Source: Tsukamurella sp. M9C
Lineage (GTDB): Bacteria; Actinomycetota; Actinomycetes; Mycobacteriales; Mycobacteriaceae
Reading direction: 5' to 3'
DNA: 64,000 nucleotides
Assembly: GCF_020169415.1 (NCBI RefSeq)
Contig: NZ_JAIULG010000002.1
Coordinates: 1-64,000, forward strand
Positions within the stretch are counted from its first letter, which is position 1; every line of letters begins with the position of its first letter. A program made the translations under genes and the position numbers. The notes under the pieces were generated by a model, which ran no database searches, was not told the DNA's origin, and saw only the letters and a program-made list of their open reading frames with translations. Below, one piece after another: positions 7,376-15,535 of this stretch.

Positions 7376-8089
7376 ATGTTCACTGCGATGCAACGACAGG
7401 ATGTCGGCAACCGCCTCATCGCCGCCGCCGAGGCGACGGAGGGCGTTCATGCCGGGGCCGTGGTCGGCGCCGCGGCGGCAGGAGCACTCGACGCGTTCAC
7501 CGGCATCGACCTGATGTTCGCCGCCGCAGCGGATGTCGCGATAGCCGACCTCCGCGAACGATGGACCGAGCTGATGTACCGCGACTTCGGCGCGATCCAC
7601 CACACCGCGGATCCGGGCGGCACCGTCTATTTGCTTCCCGACCTTCTGACGGCGCGGATCGCGGTCGTGCCGGCTGCGCGGTTCGGCCCCCGGCCGGGCG
7701 AGCCCTTCCATCAGGTCTTCGGGCCCGCCGGGCCGCAGGCGACGGCACCGTCGGGCCACCCGGACCTGGTCGGACCCGCCTGGCTCGCCGCGCTGCGCAC
7801 CCGCGCGGCGCTGCTCCGCGGCGACGGACCGGCAGCTGCGCTCGCCCTCGACGGCCTGCGCGACGCACTGATCGCGCTCGCGGGCGCCCGCACCGGCGCT
7901 CCGCCCGGATACCTCGAGCCCGCGGACCGTGATCGGATCCGCGTCACCGAGACCGGGTCTCGCGATACCGGCGCCGTGGCCAAGGCCTTCGGCGTCGCGG
8001 TGCAGATCCTCGACGCCGAGCTGCAGGCCGTCGCGCCCGCGATCGCGGACGCCGTCGCGCTCCCGCTGCTCGAGGAGGTCGCCGGCTGA
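7376..8089 (+). CDS. Hypothetical protein with degenerate nucleotidyltransferase-like motif
   Basis: 237 residues from ATG 7376, which is supported by a -10 (TATCGT, 7363-7368) seven bases upstream. Residues 30-45 (VGAAAAGALDAFTGID) resemble the G-S-x-A-x-G-x-x-D-x-x-S-D-I-D signature of the Pol-beta nucleotidyltransferase fold, with the Ser and first Asp positions eroded. A short-beta-strand LTARIAVVPA lies where the third carboxylate would be. The C-terminal half is helical. It may be an inactive member of the KNTase-like families. Function is unknown. Confidence 0.55.
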   Translation: MFTAMQRQDVGNRLIAAAEATEGVHAGAVVGAAAAGALDAFTGIDLMFAAAADVAIADLRERWTELMYRDFGAIHHTADPGGTVYLLPDLLTARIAVVPAARFGPRPGEPFHQVFGPAGPQATAPSGHPDLVGPAWLAALRTRAALLRGDGPAAALALDGLRDALIALAGARTGAPPGYLEPADRDRIRVTETGSRDTGAVAKAFGVAVQILDAELQAVAPAIADAVALPLLEEVAG

Positions 8090-8095
8090 CGCCGG

Positions 8096-8101
8096 TACCG
8101 T
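8096..8101 (+). promoter_or_regulatory. -10 hexamer of a leaderless transcript
   Basis: TACCGT lies six bases before the ATG of the PGPGW membrane protein, and no SD is present. Confidence 0.45.
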
Positions 8102-8107
8102 GGAACC

Positions 8108-8530
8108 ATGCATGACCAGCAGAAGGAGTTGCCGCGGAGCGGTCCGCGCGCGTGGCGCGCACGGATCAAGGCGTCCCGGCACGGCTCGCTCGCCTGGCGG
8201 ATCTGCGTCGGCGTCGTCGGCGGCGTCGTGCTCATCGCGGGCATCATCGCGATCCCGTATCCGGGGCCGGGCTGGCTGATCGTCTTCGCCGGGCTCGGCA
8301 TCCTCGCCACGGAATTCGAGTGGGCGCACCGGCTTCTGCGCTTCGCCCGCGAACGCTACGACCGCTTCGCCGCGTGGCTCTCTCGGCAGAACATCGTCGT
8401 CAAGGGCGCCTTCGGGGTCGGCACCTGCCTCATCGTGCTGGCCACCGTGTGGCTGCTGGGCGCGGCCGCGATGATCGGCGGCTGGTTCGGCATCCACTGG
8501 CCCTGGCTCGCCAGCCCGATCTTCGGGTGA
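8108..8530 (+). CDS. TIGR02611/PGPGW family membrane protein
   Basis: A 140-residue integral membrane protein. A basic cytosolic N-terminus precedes TM1 at about 31-49, the signature PGPGW motif at 52-56 starting a second hydrophobic stretch, an amphipathic charged segment (EWAHRLLRFARERYDRF), and a last TM at about 99-124. The PGPGW family is widespread in Actinobacteria with no assigned function. Its stop overlaps the GTG start of the next gene (GTGA), indicating translational coupling with the 2Fe-2S protein. Confidence 0.8.
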   Translation: MHDQQKELPRSGPRAWRARIKASRHGSLAWRICVGVVGGVVLIAGIIAIPYPGPGWLIVFAGLGILATEFEWAHRLLRFARERYDRFAAWLSRQNIVVKGAFGVGTCLIVLATVWLLGAAAMIGGWFGIHWPWLASPIFG

Positions 8531-9039
8531 TCGCGGACCTCCGGCGTTCGGTCGCCGCCCCCGACGACCGCGTCGCCGGAGTCCTGTACTGGTACGCCCT
8601 GTCGGGAGCGCTCGCCCGCGTGGCCGTCGCCGGCCGGGACGCCGGGGCGGCGGTCGTCCGGTCCGGGGCCGGAGGCTGGCCCGAGGTGAGGGAGACGGCA
8701 CCGTCGGACGACCCCGGCGGCGGTCTCGCGCGCGCCTGCCGCCGCCTGATCCCCGAGATCGCGCGCGAGTCGGGCGCCTCGCAGCGGTCCCTCTGGGCCA
8801 TCGCGACCGACTCGATCGCCTCCGCATCGCTCGATACGGCGGATCCGAGGACCGTCGCCGACGGGCTGCTGCGCGCGTGCGGTCCCGAGGCCCCACCAGC
8901 GCGGTTCGAGGAGGTGCCCGGGCGCGGCACCGTCGTGCGACGGGGCTCGTGCTGCCTGCTCTACCTGTGCCCCGGCATGGCGAAGTGCCTCAGCTGCCCT
9001 CGGCAGACGCCGGACGAGCGGCGGACGAGGCTCGCCTGA
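8527..9039 (+). CDS. FhuF-like (2Fe-2S)-binding protein
   Basis: 170 residues from GTG 8527, overlapping the previous stop. The C-terminus has the FhuF-type cluster motif Cys142-Cys143-x10-Cys154-x2-Cys157 (SCCLLYLCPGMAKCLSC), which binds a 2Fe-2S cluster in ferric-siderophore reductases. It is shorter than FhuF itself (about 260 residues), and the N-terminal part is helical and only loosely related. It probably accepts electrons or reduces ferric chelates in the cytosol. The extra Cys148 is not part of the usual set. No siderophore genes are nearby. Confidence 0.75.
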   Translation: MIADLRRSVAAPDDRVAGVLYWYALSGALARVAVAGRDAGAAVVRSGAGGWPEVRETAPSDDPGGGLARACRRLIPEIARESGASQRSLWAIATDSIASASLDTADPRTVADGLLRACGPEAPPARFEEVPGRGTVVRRGSCCLLYLCPGMAKCLSCPRQTPDERRTRLA

Positions 9040-9141
9040 GCGTCGCCTCCGGCGAGCGGCACGCGCGGTGACCGATAGGATCGGATCCACTGACAACCGC
9101 GTGCGGCCAGGTATGCCGCCCGCTACATGACTAGGAGCACT

Positions 9142-11187
9142 GTGAGCACCACCTTCGTCGTCCCGGCAGGAATCGCCGCCGGGGCAGCCATGCGCGATCT
9201 GGACCTGCCGAACAAGGGCCCCGAGGCCGTCGTCGTCGTCAAGACCACGGACGGCACCCTCAAGGACCTGAGCTGGATCCCCGAGACCGACACCGAGGTC
9301 GAAGCCGTCGCGGCGAACACGGAGGACGGACGCAGCGTGATCCGCCACTCGGCGGCGCACGTCCTCGCGCAGGCCGTGCAGGACGGTTTCCCCGGCACCA
9401 AACTGGGCATCGGCCCGCCGATCAAGGACGGCTTCTACTACGACTTCGACGTCGCCGAGCCCTTCACTCCCGAGGACCTCAAGAGCCTCGAGAAGAAGAT
9501 GAAGCAGATCATCAAGGCGGGGCAGAAGTTCAGCCGCCGCGTCTACGCGAGCAAGGACGAGGCCCGCGCCGAGCTGGGAGGTGAGCCCTACAAGCTCGAG
9601 CTCATCGACGACAAGGGCGCGGCCGACGACAGCGAGGTCATGGAGGTCGGCGGCGCCGAGCTCACCGCCTACGACAACCTCAATCCCCGCACCGGCGAGC
9701 TGATCTGGGGCGACCTGTGCCGCGGCCCGCACGTGCCCACCACCAAGTACATTCCCGCGGTCAAGCTGACCCGCAGCTCCGCGGCGTACTGGCGCGGCGA
9801 CCAGAACAACGCGGACCTGCAGCGCGTCTACGGCACCGCGTGGGAGTCGCCCGAGGCGATGGACGAGTACCTCGAGCTGCTCGCCGAGGCGGAGAAGCGC
9901 GACCACCGCAAGCTCGGCGCCGAGCTGGACCTGTTCAGCTTCCCGGACGAGCTGGGCTCCGGCCTGCCGGTCTTCCATCCCAAGGGCGGCATCATCCGCA
10001 AGGAGCTGGAGGAGTACTCGCGGCAGCGGCACATCGACGCCGGCTACGACTTCGTCAACACCCCGCACCTGACCAAGAGCACGCTCTACGAGGTCTCTGG
10101 CCACCTGGATTGGTACAAGGACGGGATGTTCCCGGCCATGCACCTCGACGCCGAGTACGACGACGAGGGCAACGTCACCAAGCCCGGCCAGGACTACTAC
10201 GTCAAGCCGATGAACTGCCCGATGCACAACCTGATCTTCGATGCCCGCGGCCGCTCGTACCGCGAGCTTCCGCTGCGGCTCTTCGAGTTCGGCTCCGTGT
10301 ACCGGTACGAGAAGTCCGGCGTGATCCACGGCCTGACCCGCGTGCGCGGCATGACGCAGGACGATGCCCACATCTACTGCACCAAGGAGCAGATGCACGA
10401 GGAGCTGACCACGACCCTCGAGTTCGTGCTCTCGCTGCTCAAGGACTACGGCCTCGACGACTTCTACCTCGAGCTGTCGACGAAGGACCCGCAGAAGTAC
10501 GTCGGCTCCGACGACGTGTGGGAGGAGGCCACCCAGACGCTCCAGCAGGTCGCCGAGGCCTCGGGGCTCGATCTGGTGCCGGACCCGGGCGGCGCCGCCT
10601 TCTACGGCCCGAAGATCTCCGTCCAGGCGAAGGACGCCCTCGGCCGCACCTGGCAGATGTCCACCATCCAGCTGGACTTCAACCTGCCCGAGCGGTTCGA
10701 GCTCGAGTACACCGCGCCCGACGGCACCAAGCAGCGCCCCGTGATGATCCACCGCGCGCTGTTCGGTTCGATTGAGCGCTTCTTCGGCGTGCTCACCGAG
10801 CACTACGCCGGCGCCTTCCCCGCGTGGCTGGCGCCCCAGCAGGTGGTCGGCATCCCGGTCGCCGAGCAGTTCGGGGACCACCTCGAGACGGTGATCCGCG
10901 AACTCAAGAAGCACGGGATCCGCGCCGAGGTCGATCACAGCGACGACCGGATGCAGAAGAAGATCCGCAACCACACCACGCAGAAGGTGCCCTTCATGCT
11001 GCTCGCGGGCGAGACCGACCGCGACGCCGGCGCGGTCAGCTTCCGGTTCCGCGACGGCACCCAGGTCAACCAGGTGTCGGTCGACGACGCCGTGCAGCGG
11101 ATCGTCCACTGGGTCCACTCGCGCCGCAACGAGTCCCCGACCGCCGAGCTGCTGGGCCCGGCGGAGGCCACCGTCGGCATCGCCTGA
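9142..11187 (+). CDS. thrS: Threonine--tRNA ligase
   Basis: A 681-residue class II aminoacyl-tRNA synthetase that charges tRNA-Thr. It has an N-terminal TGS domain (residues ~1-60), a SAD editing domain with [12 protein letters not shown] and a CRGPHV zinc-type motif, a catalytic core with motif 2 ([12 protein letters not shown]) and the zinc Cys of PMNCPMH, motif 3 [13 protein letters not shown], and an anticodon-binding domain at the C-terminus. The GTG start is chosen because AGGAG lies four bases upstream; the ATG at 9127 lacks an SD. A -10-like TAGGAT at 9076-9081 would give a short leader. It heads the syntenic block shared with M. tuberculosis. Confidence 0.97.
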   Translation: MSTTFVVPAGIAAGAAMRDLDLPNKGPEAVVVVKTTDGTLKDLSWIPETDTEVEAVAANTEDGRSVIRHSAAHVLAQAVQDGFPGTKLGIGPPIKDGFYYDFDVAEPFTPEDLKSLEKKMKQIIKAGQKFSRRVYASKDEARAELGGEPYKLELIDDKGAADDSEVMEVGGAELTAYDNLNPRTGELIWGDLCRGPHVPTTKYIPAVKLTRSSAAYWRGDQNNADLQRVYGTAWESPEAMDEYLELLAEAEKRDHRKLGAELDLFSFPDELGSGLPVFHPKGGIIRKELEEYSRQRHIDAGYDFVNTPHLTKSTLYEVSGHLDWYKDGMFPAMHLDAEYDDEGNVTKPGQDYYVKPMNCPMHNLIFDARGRSYRELPLRLFEFGSVYRYEKSGVIHGLTRVRGMTQDDAHIYCTKEQMHEELTTTLEFVLSLLKDYGLDDFYLELSTKDPQKYVGSDDVWEEATQTLQQVAEASGLDLVPDPGGAAFYGPKISVQAKDALGRTWQMSTIQLDFNLPERFELEYTAPDGTKQRPVMIHRALFGSIERFFGVLTEHYAGAFPAWLAPQQVVGIPVAEQFGDHLETVIRELKKHGIRAEVDHSDDRMQKKIRNHTTQKVPFMLLAGETDRDAGAVSFRFRDGTQVNQVSVDDAVQRIVHWVHSRRNESPTAELLGPAEATVGIA

Positions 11188-11222
11188 CCGGGACCGCAGG
11201 GACGACAGGGGGAGAGGAATCG

Positions 11223-11783
11223 ATGACGGACGCCACGGACGGCGACGCGCGCGGCGCGCACACCGACTTCGGGGTCGGCGACGGTGACGAGAGCATCGAG
11301 CGGCTCTGGACGCCGTACCGGATGCGCTACCTCGTCGATTCCCCTCCCGTCCCGGAGGGCAGCACGGCCTTCCTCGAGATCCCCAAGCTGGCCGACGAGG
11401 ACGGGCTGATCGTGGCCCGGGGCGAGCACTGCTACGTGGTGCTCAACCTGTTCCCCTACAACCCGGGCCACTGCATGGTGGTGCCGTACCGGCAGGTCGC
11501 GGAGCTGGAGGACCTCACCGACGACGAGGCCTTCGAGCTGATCAAGCTCACCCAGAAGACCATCCGCGTGATCAAGCGGATCTCGCGGCCGGCGGCGTTC
11601 AACGTGGGCTTCAACCTGGGCCGGTCGGGCGGCGGTTCGATCGCCGAGCACCTGCACCAGCACATCGTGCCGCGGTGGCCCGGCGATGCGAACTACATCA
11701 CGGTGCTCTCGGGCACTAAGGTGATGCCGCAGCTCCTCGGACAGACCCGGGCGCTGATGGCGAAGGCCTGGGAGGAGGTCTAG
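11223..11783 (+). CDS. HIT domain protein (Rv2613c-type AP4A phosphorylase-like)
   Basis: A 186-residue histidine-triad protein. The catalytic motif H143-L-H145-Q-H147-IVPRW is intact and is preceded by the FNVGFNLGRSGGGS phosphate-binding segment. The orthologue at this position in M. tuberculosis, Rv2613c, is reported to be a diadenosine tetraphosphate phosphorylase. The same assignment is likely but not proven here. It lies 35 nt after thrS and 2 nt before pgsA, so it belongs to the PIM operon. Confidence 0.9.
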   Translation: MTDATDGDARGAHTDFGVGDGDESIERLWTPYRMRYLVDSPPVPEGSTAFLEIPKLADEDGLIVARGEHCYVVLNLFPYNPGHCMVVPYRQVAELEDLTDDEAFELIKLTQKTIRVIKRISRPAAFNVGFNLGRSGGGSIAEHLHQHIVPRWPGDANYITVLSGTKVMPQLLGQTRALMAKAWEEV

Positions 11784-11785
11784 CA

Positions 11786-12445
11786 GTGTCGTCGATCTTC
11801 AGTCGTGAGGCGGTCTCCAAGGTCACCCACCCGATCGCGAAAGTGCTGATCCGGACCGGGTTGACGCCGGACGCCGTGACGCTCTTCGGCACCGCCTGCT
11901 CCGTGACCGCGGCCCTGTGGCTCTTCCCGACGGACCATCTGTTCGTCGGCACGTTGATCATCTGGTTCTTCGTGATGTTCGACATGCTCGACGGTGCCAT
12001 GGCCAGGGTGCGGGGCGGCGGCACCCGGTTCGGGGCCTGGCTCGACGCCACCTGCGACCGCGTGGCCGACGGTGCCATCTTCGCCGGCCTGGCCTGGTGG
12101 GCCGTGTTCACCGAGGACAACCGCTACAACCTGCTGATCGCCACCCTGATCTGCCTGGTCACCTCGCAGGTGATCAGCTACGCCAAGGCGCGGGCCGAGG
12201 CCTCGGGCCTCAAGGGTGACGGTGGCTGGATCGAGCGCCCGGAGCGCCTCATCATCGTGCTCGTGGGCGCCGGTTTCACCGGCCTGGGGCTCTGGTGGGC
12301 GATCCACGTCGCGATGTGGCTGCTCGCCGTGACCAGCATCGTCACCGTCCTCCAGCGGGCCCTGACCGTGCGCCGCTCGCCCGGCGCCACCGACCTGCTG
12401 CCGCTGCCGCAGGCGGCAGCGCAGCACGAGGAGGACCAGGCGTGA
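11786..12445 (+). CDS. pgsA: Phosphatidylinositol phosphate synthase (CDP-alcohol phosphotransferase)
   Basis: A 219-residue, roughly six-TM enzyme with a perfect CDP-OH-P motif: Asp66-x2-Asp69-Gly70-x2-Ala73-Arg74-x8-Gly83-x3-Asp87-x3-Asp91. In Mycobacteriales the enzyme at this locus joins CDP-diacylglycerol and inositol-1-phosphate at the inner membrane face to give phosphatidylinositol phosphate, the first step to PI and PIMs. GTG start; the stop overlaps patA by four bases. Operon context with patA and pimA supports PI rather than PG synthesis. Confidence 0.93.
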   Translation: MSSIFSREAVSKVTHPIAKVLIRTGLTPDAVTLFGTACSVTAALWLFPTDHLFVGTLIIWFFVMFDMLDGAMARVRGGGTRFGAWLDATCDRVADGAIFAGLAWWAVFTEDNRYNLLIATLICLVTSQVISYAKARAEASGLKGDGGWIERPERLIIVLVGAGFTGLGLWWAIHVAMWLLAVTSIVTVLQRALTVRRSPGATDLLPLPQAAAQHEEDQA

Positions 12446-13359
12446 TCGATCCGCGCGAGGAGGCCGCCGACCTCGCCTACCGCACCGGCTGGGCCGTGGC
12501 CAAACGGATGCCGGAGTTCGCCGCCAAGTTCCTCATCGACGACGTGGGCGGGCGGATCGGCGCGCGCGGCGACAACACCCAGCTGCGCAAGAACCTCGCG
12601 CGTGTGCTCGGCACCACCCCGGACGCGGTGCCGCAGAGCCTGATCGAGGAGTCCTCGCGGTCCTACGCGCGGTACTGGCGGGAGTCCTTCCGGTTGCCTT
12701 CGATGGACCTGGTCGAGCTCGGCGCGCGGCTCGACGAGTACGTCGACACGCCCAGCCTGCACGACGCGATGGCCGCCGGTACCGGCGCGGTGCTGGCCCT
12801 GCCGCACAGCGGGAACTGGGACATGGCGGGAGTGTGGCTGGCGCAGAAGTACGGCCGGTTCGCCACCGTCGCCGAGCGGCTCAAGCCGGAATCGCTGTTC
12901 CGGCGGTTCGTGGAGTACCGCGAGTCCCTCGGCTTCGAGATCTTCCCCCTGTCCGGCGGCGAGCAGCCGCCCATGCCCGCGCTCGCGCAGCGGCTGCGCG
13001 AGGGCCGCCCGATCTGCCTGCTGGCCGAGCGCGACCTCACGCGGCACGGCGTCCCCGTCACGTTCTTCGGCGAGCGCACCCGGATGCCCGCGGGCCCCGC
13101 GAAGCTCGCGATCGACACCGGCGCGCCGCTGTTGCCGGTGCACTGCTGGTTCGAGGGCGACGCCTGGGGTTTCCGGTCCGAGGCTCCGATCGACGTCTCC
13201 GGCGGCATCGAGGATGCGACGCAGCAGCTCGCGCACGCCTTCGAGCGCAACATCGCCGAGCATCCCGCGGACTGGCACATGCTGCAGCCCCTGTGGGAGT
13301 CCGACTGGTCGCAGGCGCGGCGCGACCGGATCCTCGGCGAGGGTCCCGAGGTGCGCTGA
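12442..13359 (+). CDS. patA: Phosphatidylinositol mannoside acyltransferase
   Basis: A 305-residue peripheral membrane acyltransferase of the LpxL/HtrB-like superfamily. The catalytic H-x4-D motif is His122-SGNW-Asp127, and a conserved Glu follows in CLLAERDL. PatA acylates the 6-position of the mannose of PIM1/PIM2 on the cytosolic membrane face using palmitoyl-CoA. GTG start inside the pgsA stop; its own stop shares one base with the pimA start. The tight overlaps imply coordinated translation of the PIM pathway. Confidence 0.92.
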   Translation: MIDPREEAADLAYRTGWAVAKRMPEFAAKFLIDDVGGRIGARGDNTQLRKNLARVLGTTPDAVPQSLIEESSRSYARYWRESFRLPSMDLVELGARLDEYVDTPSLHDAMAAGTGAVLALPHSGNWDMAGVWLAQKYGRFATVAERLKPESLFRRFVEYRESLGFEIFPLSGGEQPPMPALAQRLREGRPICLLAERDLTRHGVPVTFFGERTRMPAGPAKLAIDTGAPLLPVHCWFEGDAWGFRSEAPIDVSGGIEDATQQLAHAFERNIAEHPADWHMLQPLWESDWSQARRDRILGEGPEVR

Positions 13360-14483
13360 TGCGGATCGGGATGATCTGCCCGTACTCCTTCGACGTCGCG
13401 GGCGGGGTGCAGGCGCACGTCGTGGACCTGGCCCGGGTGCTCATCGAGCGCGGCCACGAGGTCTCGGTGCTCACCCCGTCCTCGAAGGAGACGGTGCTAC
13501 CCGACTTCGCCGTCTCCTCGGGCAAGGCCGTCGCGATCCCGTACAACGGCTCCGTCTCCCGGCTCTCCTTCGGGCCCAAGGCCTTCGGTCGGCTGCGGAA
13601 GTGGATCCGCAAGGGTGGGTTCGAGGTGCTCCACGTGCACGAGCCGAACGCGCCGAGCCTCGGCATGCTCGCGCTGGCGATCGCCGACGGTCCCATCGTC
13701 GCCACCTTCCACACGTCGACCGAGAAGTCGCTGGTGCTCTCGGTCTTCCAGAGCGTGCTGCGCCCGTCGCACGAGAAGATCCGCGGCAAGATCGCGGTCT
13801 CCGAGCTGGCCCGTCGCTGGCAGATGGAATCGCTCGGATCCGACGCCATCGAGATCCCCAACGGCGTCGACGTGCGCGCCTTCGCCGACGGCGATCCGCT
13901 GCCCGGCTACCCGCGACCGGGTAAGACGGTGCTCTTCCTCGGCAGGTACGACGAGTCGCGCAAGGGCATGGCCGTCTTCCTCGAGGCGCTGCCCGCGATC
14001 GTCGCGGCCCAGCCCGACGTCGAGGTACTCGTCATCGGCCGGGGCGACTCGGAGAAGCTCCTGCGCGACGCCGGCCCGTACGCGAAGCACCTGCGGCTCA
14101 TGGGCGCCGTCACCGACGAGGAGAAGGCCGCCGCGCTGCGTTCCGCCGACGTCTACGTCGCGCCCAACCTCGGGGGCGAGAGCTTCGGCATCGTCCTCGT
14201 CGAGGCGATGGCCGCCGGCACCGCCGTCGTCGCGAGCGACCTCAACGCCTTCGAGCGCGTCCTCGACGGGGGCGAGGCCGGCCGCCTGTTCCCGGTCGGC
14301 GACGGTGCCGCCCTCGGCCGCGCGATCGTCGAGCTGCTCGACGACGACTTCCGCCGCGCCGAGCTGGTCACCCACGCCTCCGAGGTGGTGTGGCGCTACG
14401 ACTGGTCCGTCGTCGCCGAGCAGGTCATCCGCGTGTACGAGACCGTCGCCGTACCCGGCGTGGTCGTGTCGATCGACGACTGA
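13359..14483 (+). CDS. pimA: Phosphatidylinositol alpha-mannosyltransferase PimA
   Basis: A 374-residue GT4 enzyme of GT-B fold that transfers mannose from GDP-Man to PI, the first committed PIM step. Visible hallmarks are Gly15-Gly16 of VAGGVQAHV, His118, Arg196 and Lys202 (GRYDESRKG) and the E-x7-E pair Glu274/Glu282 in GGESFGIVLVEAMAAG. The numbering agrees with catalytic residues described for mycobacterial PimA. ATG overlaps the patA stop. Confidence 0.95.
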   Translation: MRIGMICPYSFDVAGGVQAHVVDLARVLIERGHEVSVLTPSSKETVLPDFAVSSGKAVAIPYNGSVSRLSFGPKAFGRLRKWIRKGGFEVLHVHEPNAPSLGMLALAIADGPIVATFHTSTEKSLVLSVFQSVLRPSHEKIRGKIAVSELARRWQMESLGSDAIEIPNGVDVRAFADGDPLPGYPRPGKTVLFLGRYDESRKGMAVFLEALPAIVAAQPDVEVLVIGRGDSEKLLRDAGPYAKHLRLMGAVTDEEKAAALRSADVYVAPNLGGESFGIVLVEAMAAGTAVVASDLNAFERVLDGGEAGRLFPVGDGAALGRAIVELLDDDFRRAELVTHASEVVWRYDWSVVAEQVIRVYETVAVPGVVVSIDD

Positions 14484-14494
14484 AGGGGGCCGCA

Positions 14495-15526
14495 GTGCTG
14501 AATCTCACCGCCACCACCGTGCTCGTCATCGGCCTGATCGTGATGGCCGTGCTGATCGTCGCGGCCCTGGCCTACCAGACGGCGCACCGTCTGGACCGGC
14601 TGCACGTGCGGGTCGACCTCTCGCTCGCCGCGCTCGACGCCGCCCTCGCCCGACGGTCCGCCGTCGCCCGCGCGGTCGCCGCCACGCTGCCGCCCGAGCA
14701 GGGGCAGATGCTCCGCGCCGCCGCCGACCGCGCCGAGAACGCCGCCCCCGAGGACCGGATGCCGATGGAGAACCGGCTCTCCGGAGCCATCGGTGCGATC
14801 GACATCGAGACCCTGCCGCGCTCGCTCGTCGCGGAGATCGCCGACGCCGACACCCGCGTGACGATGGCGCGCCGGTTCCACAACGACGCCGTCCGCGACA
14901 CCCGCGCCCTGCGCGGCCGCCGGTTCGTGCGCTGGCTGTACCTGGGCGGCACCGCGCCGATGCCGCAGTACTTCGACATCGTCGACCGGGGCGGCATCCT
15001 CCCGGCGGCGCTGCTCGCCGTGAACGACGAGCGGCGCGTCTCGGCCCGGGTCATCGTCGTGGACCCCGACGGTGCCGTGCTCGTCGTCCGTGGCCACGAG
15101 CCCGTCCCGGAGGGAACGCGGCCCGCGGGCCACTGGTGGTTCACCGTCGGCGGGGGAGTCGAGCGCGGTGAGGACCTACGCGCCGCGGCCGCCCGCGAAC
15201 TGCGGGAGGAGACGGGCCGCGTGCTCGCGCCGTCGGCGTTCGTCGGCCCGCTCTACCGCCGGGAGGCGGTCTTCTCCTTCGACGGCGAGGTGATCGACTC
15301 CGTCGAGTACTTCTTCGCCGTCGAGTGCGAGCGGTTCGACCCGGCACCGTCGGGCTGGACGGACCTGGAACGCCGGACGCTCGACGAGATGCGCTGGTGC
15401 ACCCCCGACGAGATCCGGGTGCTCGCGGACCCCGTCTACCCCGCGGCGCTCGCCGACCTGATCCCCGATGTGCGGAGCGCGTTCGCGTCCGGGAAGGCGC
15501 CGGGCGAGCCGGCCGTGATCGAGTAG
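14495..15526 (+). CDS. Membrane-anchored NUDIX hydrolase (Rv2609c-like)
   Basis: A 343-residue protein with one N-terminal TM (about 5-27), a charged helical region (30-170) with LemA-like DRLHVRVDLSLAALDAAL, and a C-terminal NUDIX domain with its box at 220-242 (GX5E at 220-226, REL-EE at 234-239). The active site faces the cytosol. NUDIX enzymes hydrolyse nucleoside diphosphate-X compounds; the substrate is unknown. It is the last gene of the conserved PIM block, 11 nt after pimA, with a GGGGG-type SD before GTG 14495. A link to GDP-mannose or CDP-DAG turnover is plausible from location only. Confidence 0.85.
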   Translation: MLNLTATTVLVIGLIVMAVLIVAALAYQTAHRLDRLHVRVDLSLAALDAALARRSAVARAVAATLPPEQGQMLRAAADRAENAAPEDRMPMENRLSGAIGAIDIETLPRSLVAEIADADTRVTMARRFHNDAVRDTRALRGRRFVRWLYLGGTAPMPQYFDIVDRGGILPAALLAVNDERRVSARVIVVDPDGAVLVVRGHEPVPEGTRPAGHWWFTVGGGVERGEDLRAAAARELREETGRVLAPSAFVGPLYRREAVFSFDGEVIDSVEYFFAVECERFDPAPSGWTDLERRTLDEMRWCTPDEIRVLADPVYPAALADLIPDVRSAFASGKAPGEPAVIE

Positions 15527-15535
15527 GGAGGCGCG

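Noticed and set aside
9127-9141. ATG at 9127 as the thrS start
   Set aside because: The AGGAG SD lies between it and GTG 9142, so the GTG is the better start.
8356-11118. Minus-strand open frame of about 900 residues opposite the 2Fe-2S gene and thrS
   Set aside because: thrS on the plus strand is unequivocal; this frame is a compositional artefact.
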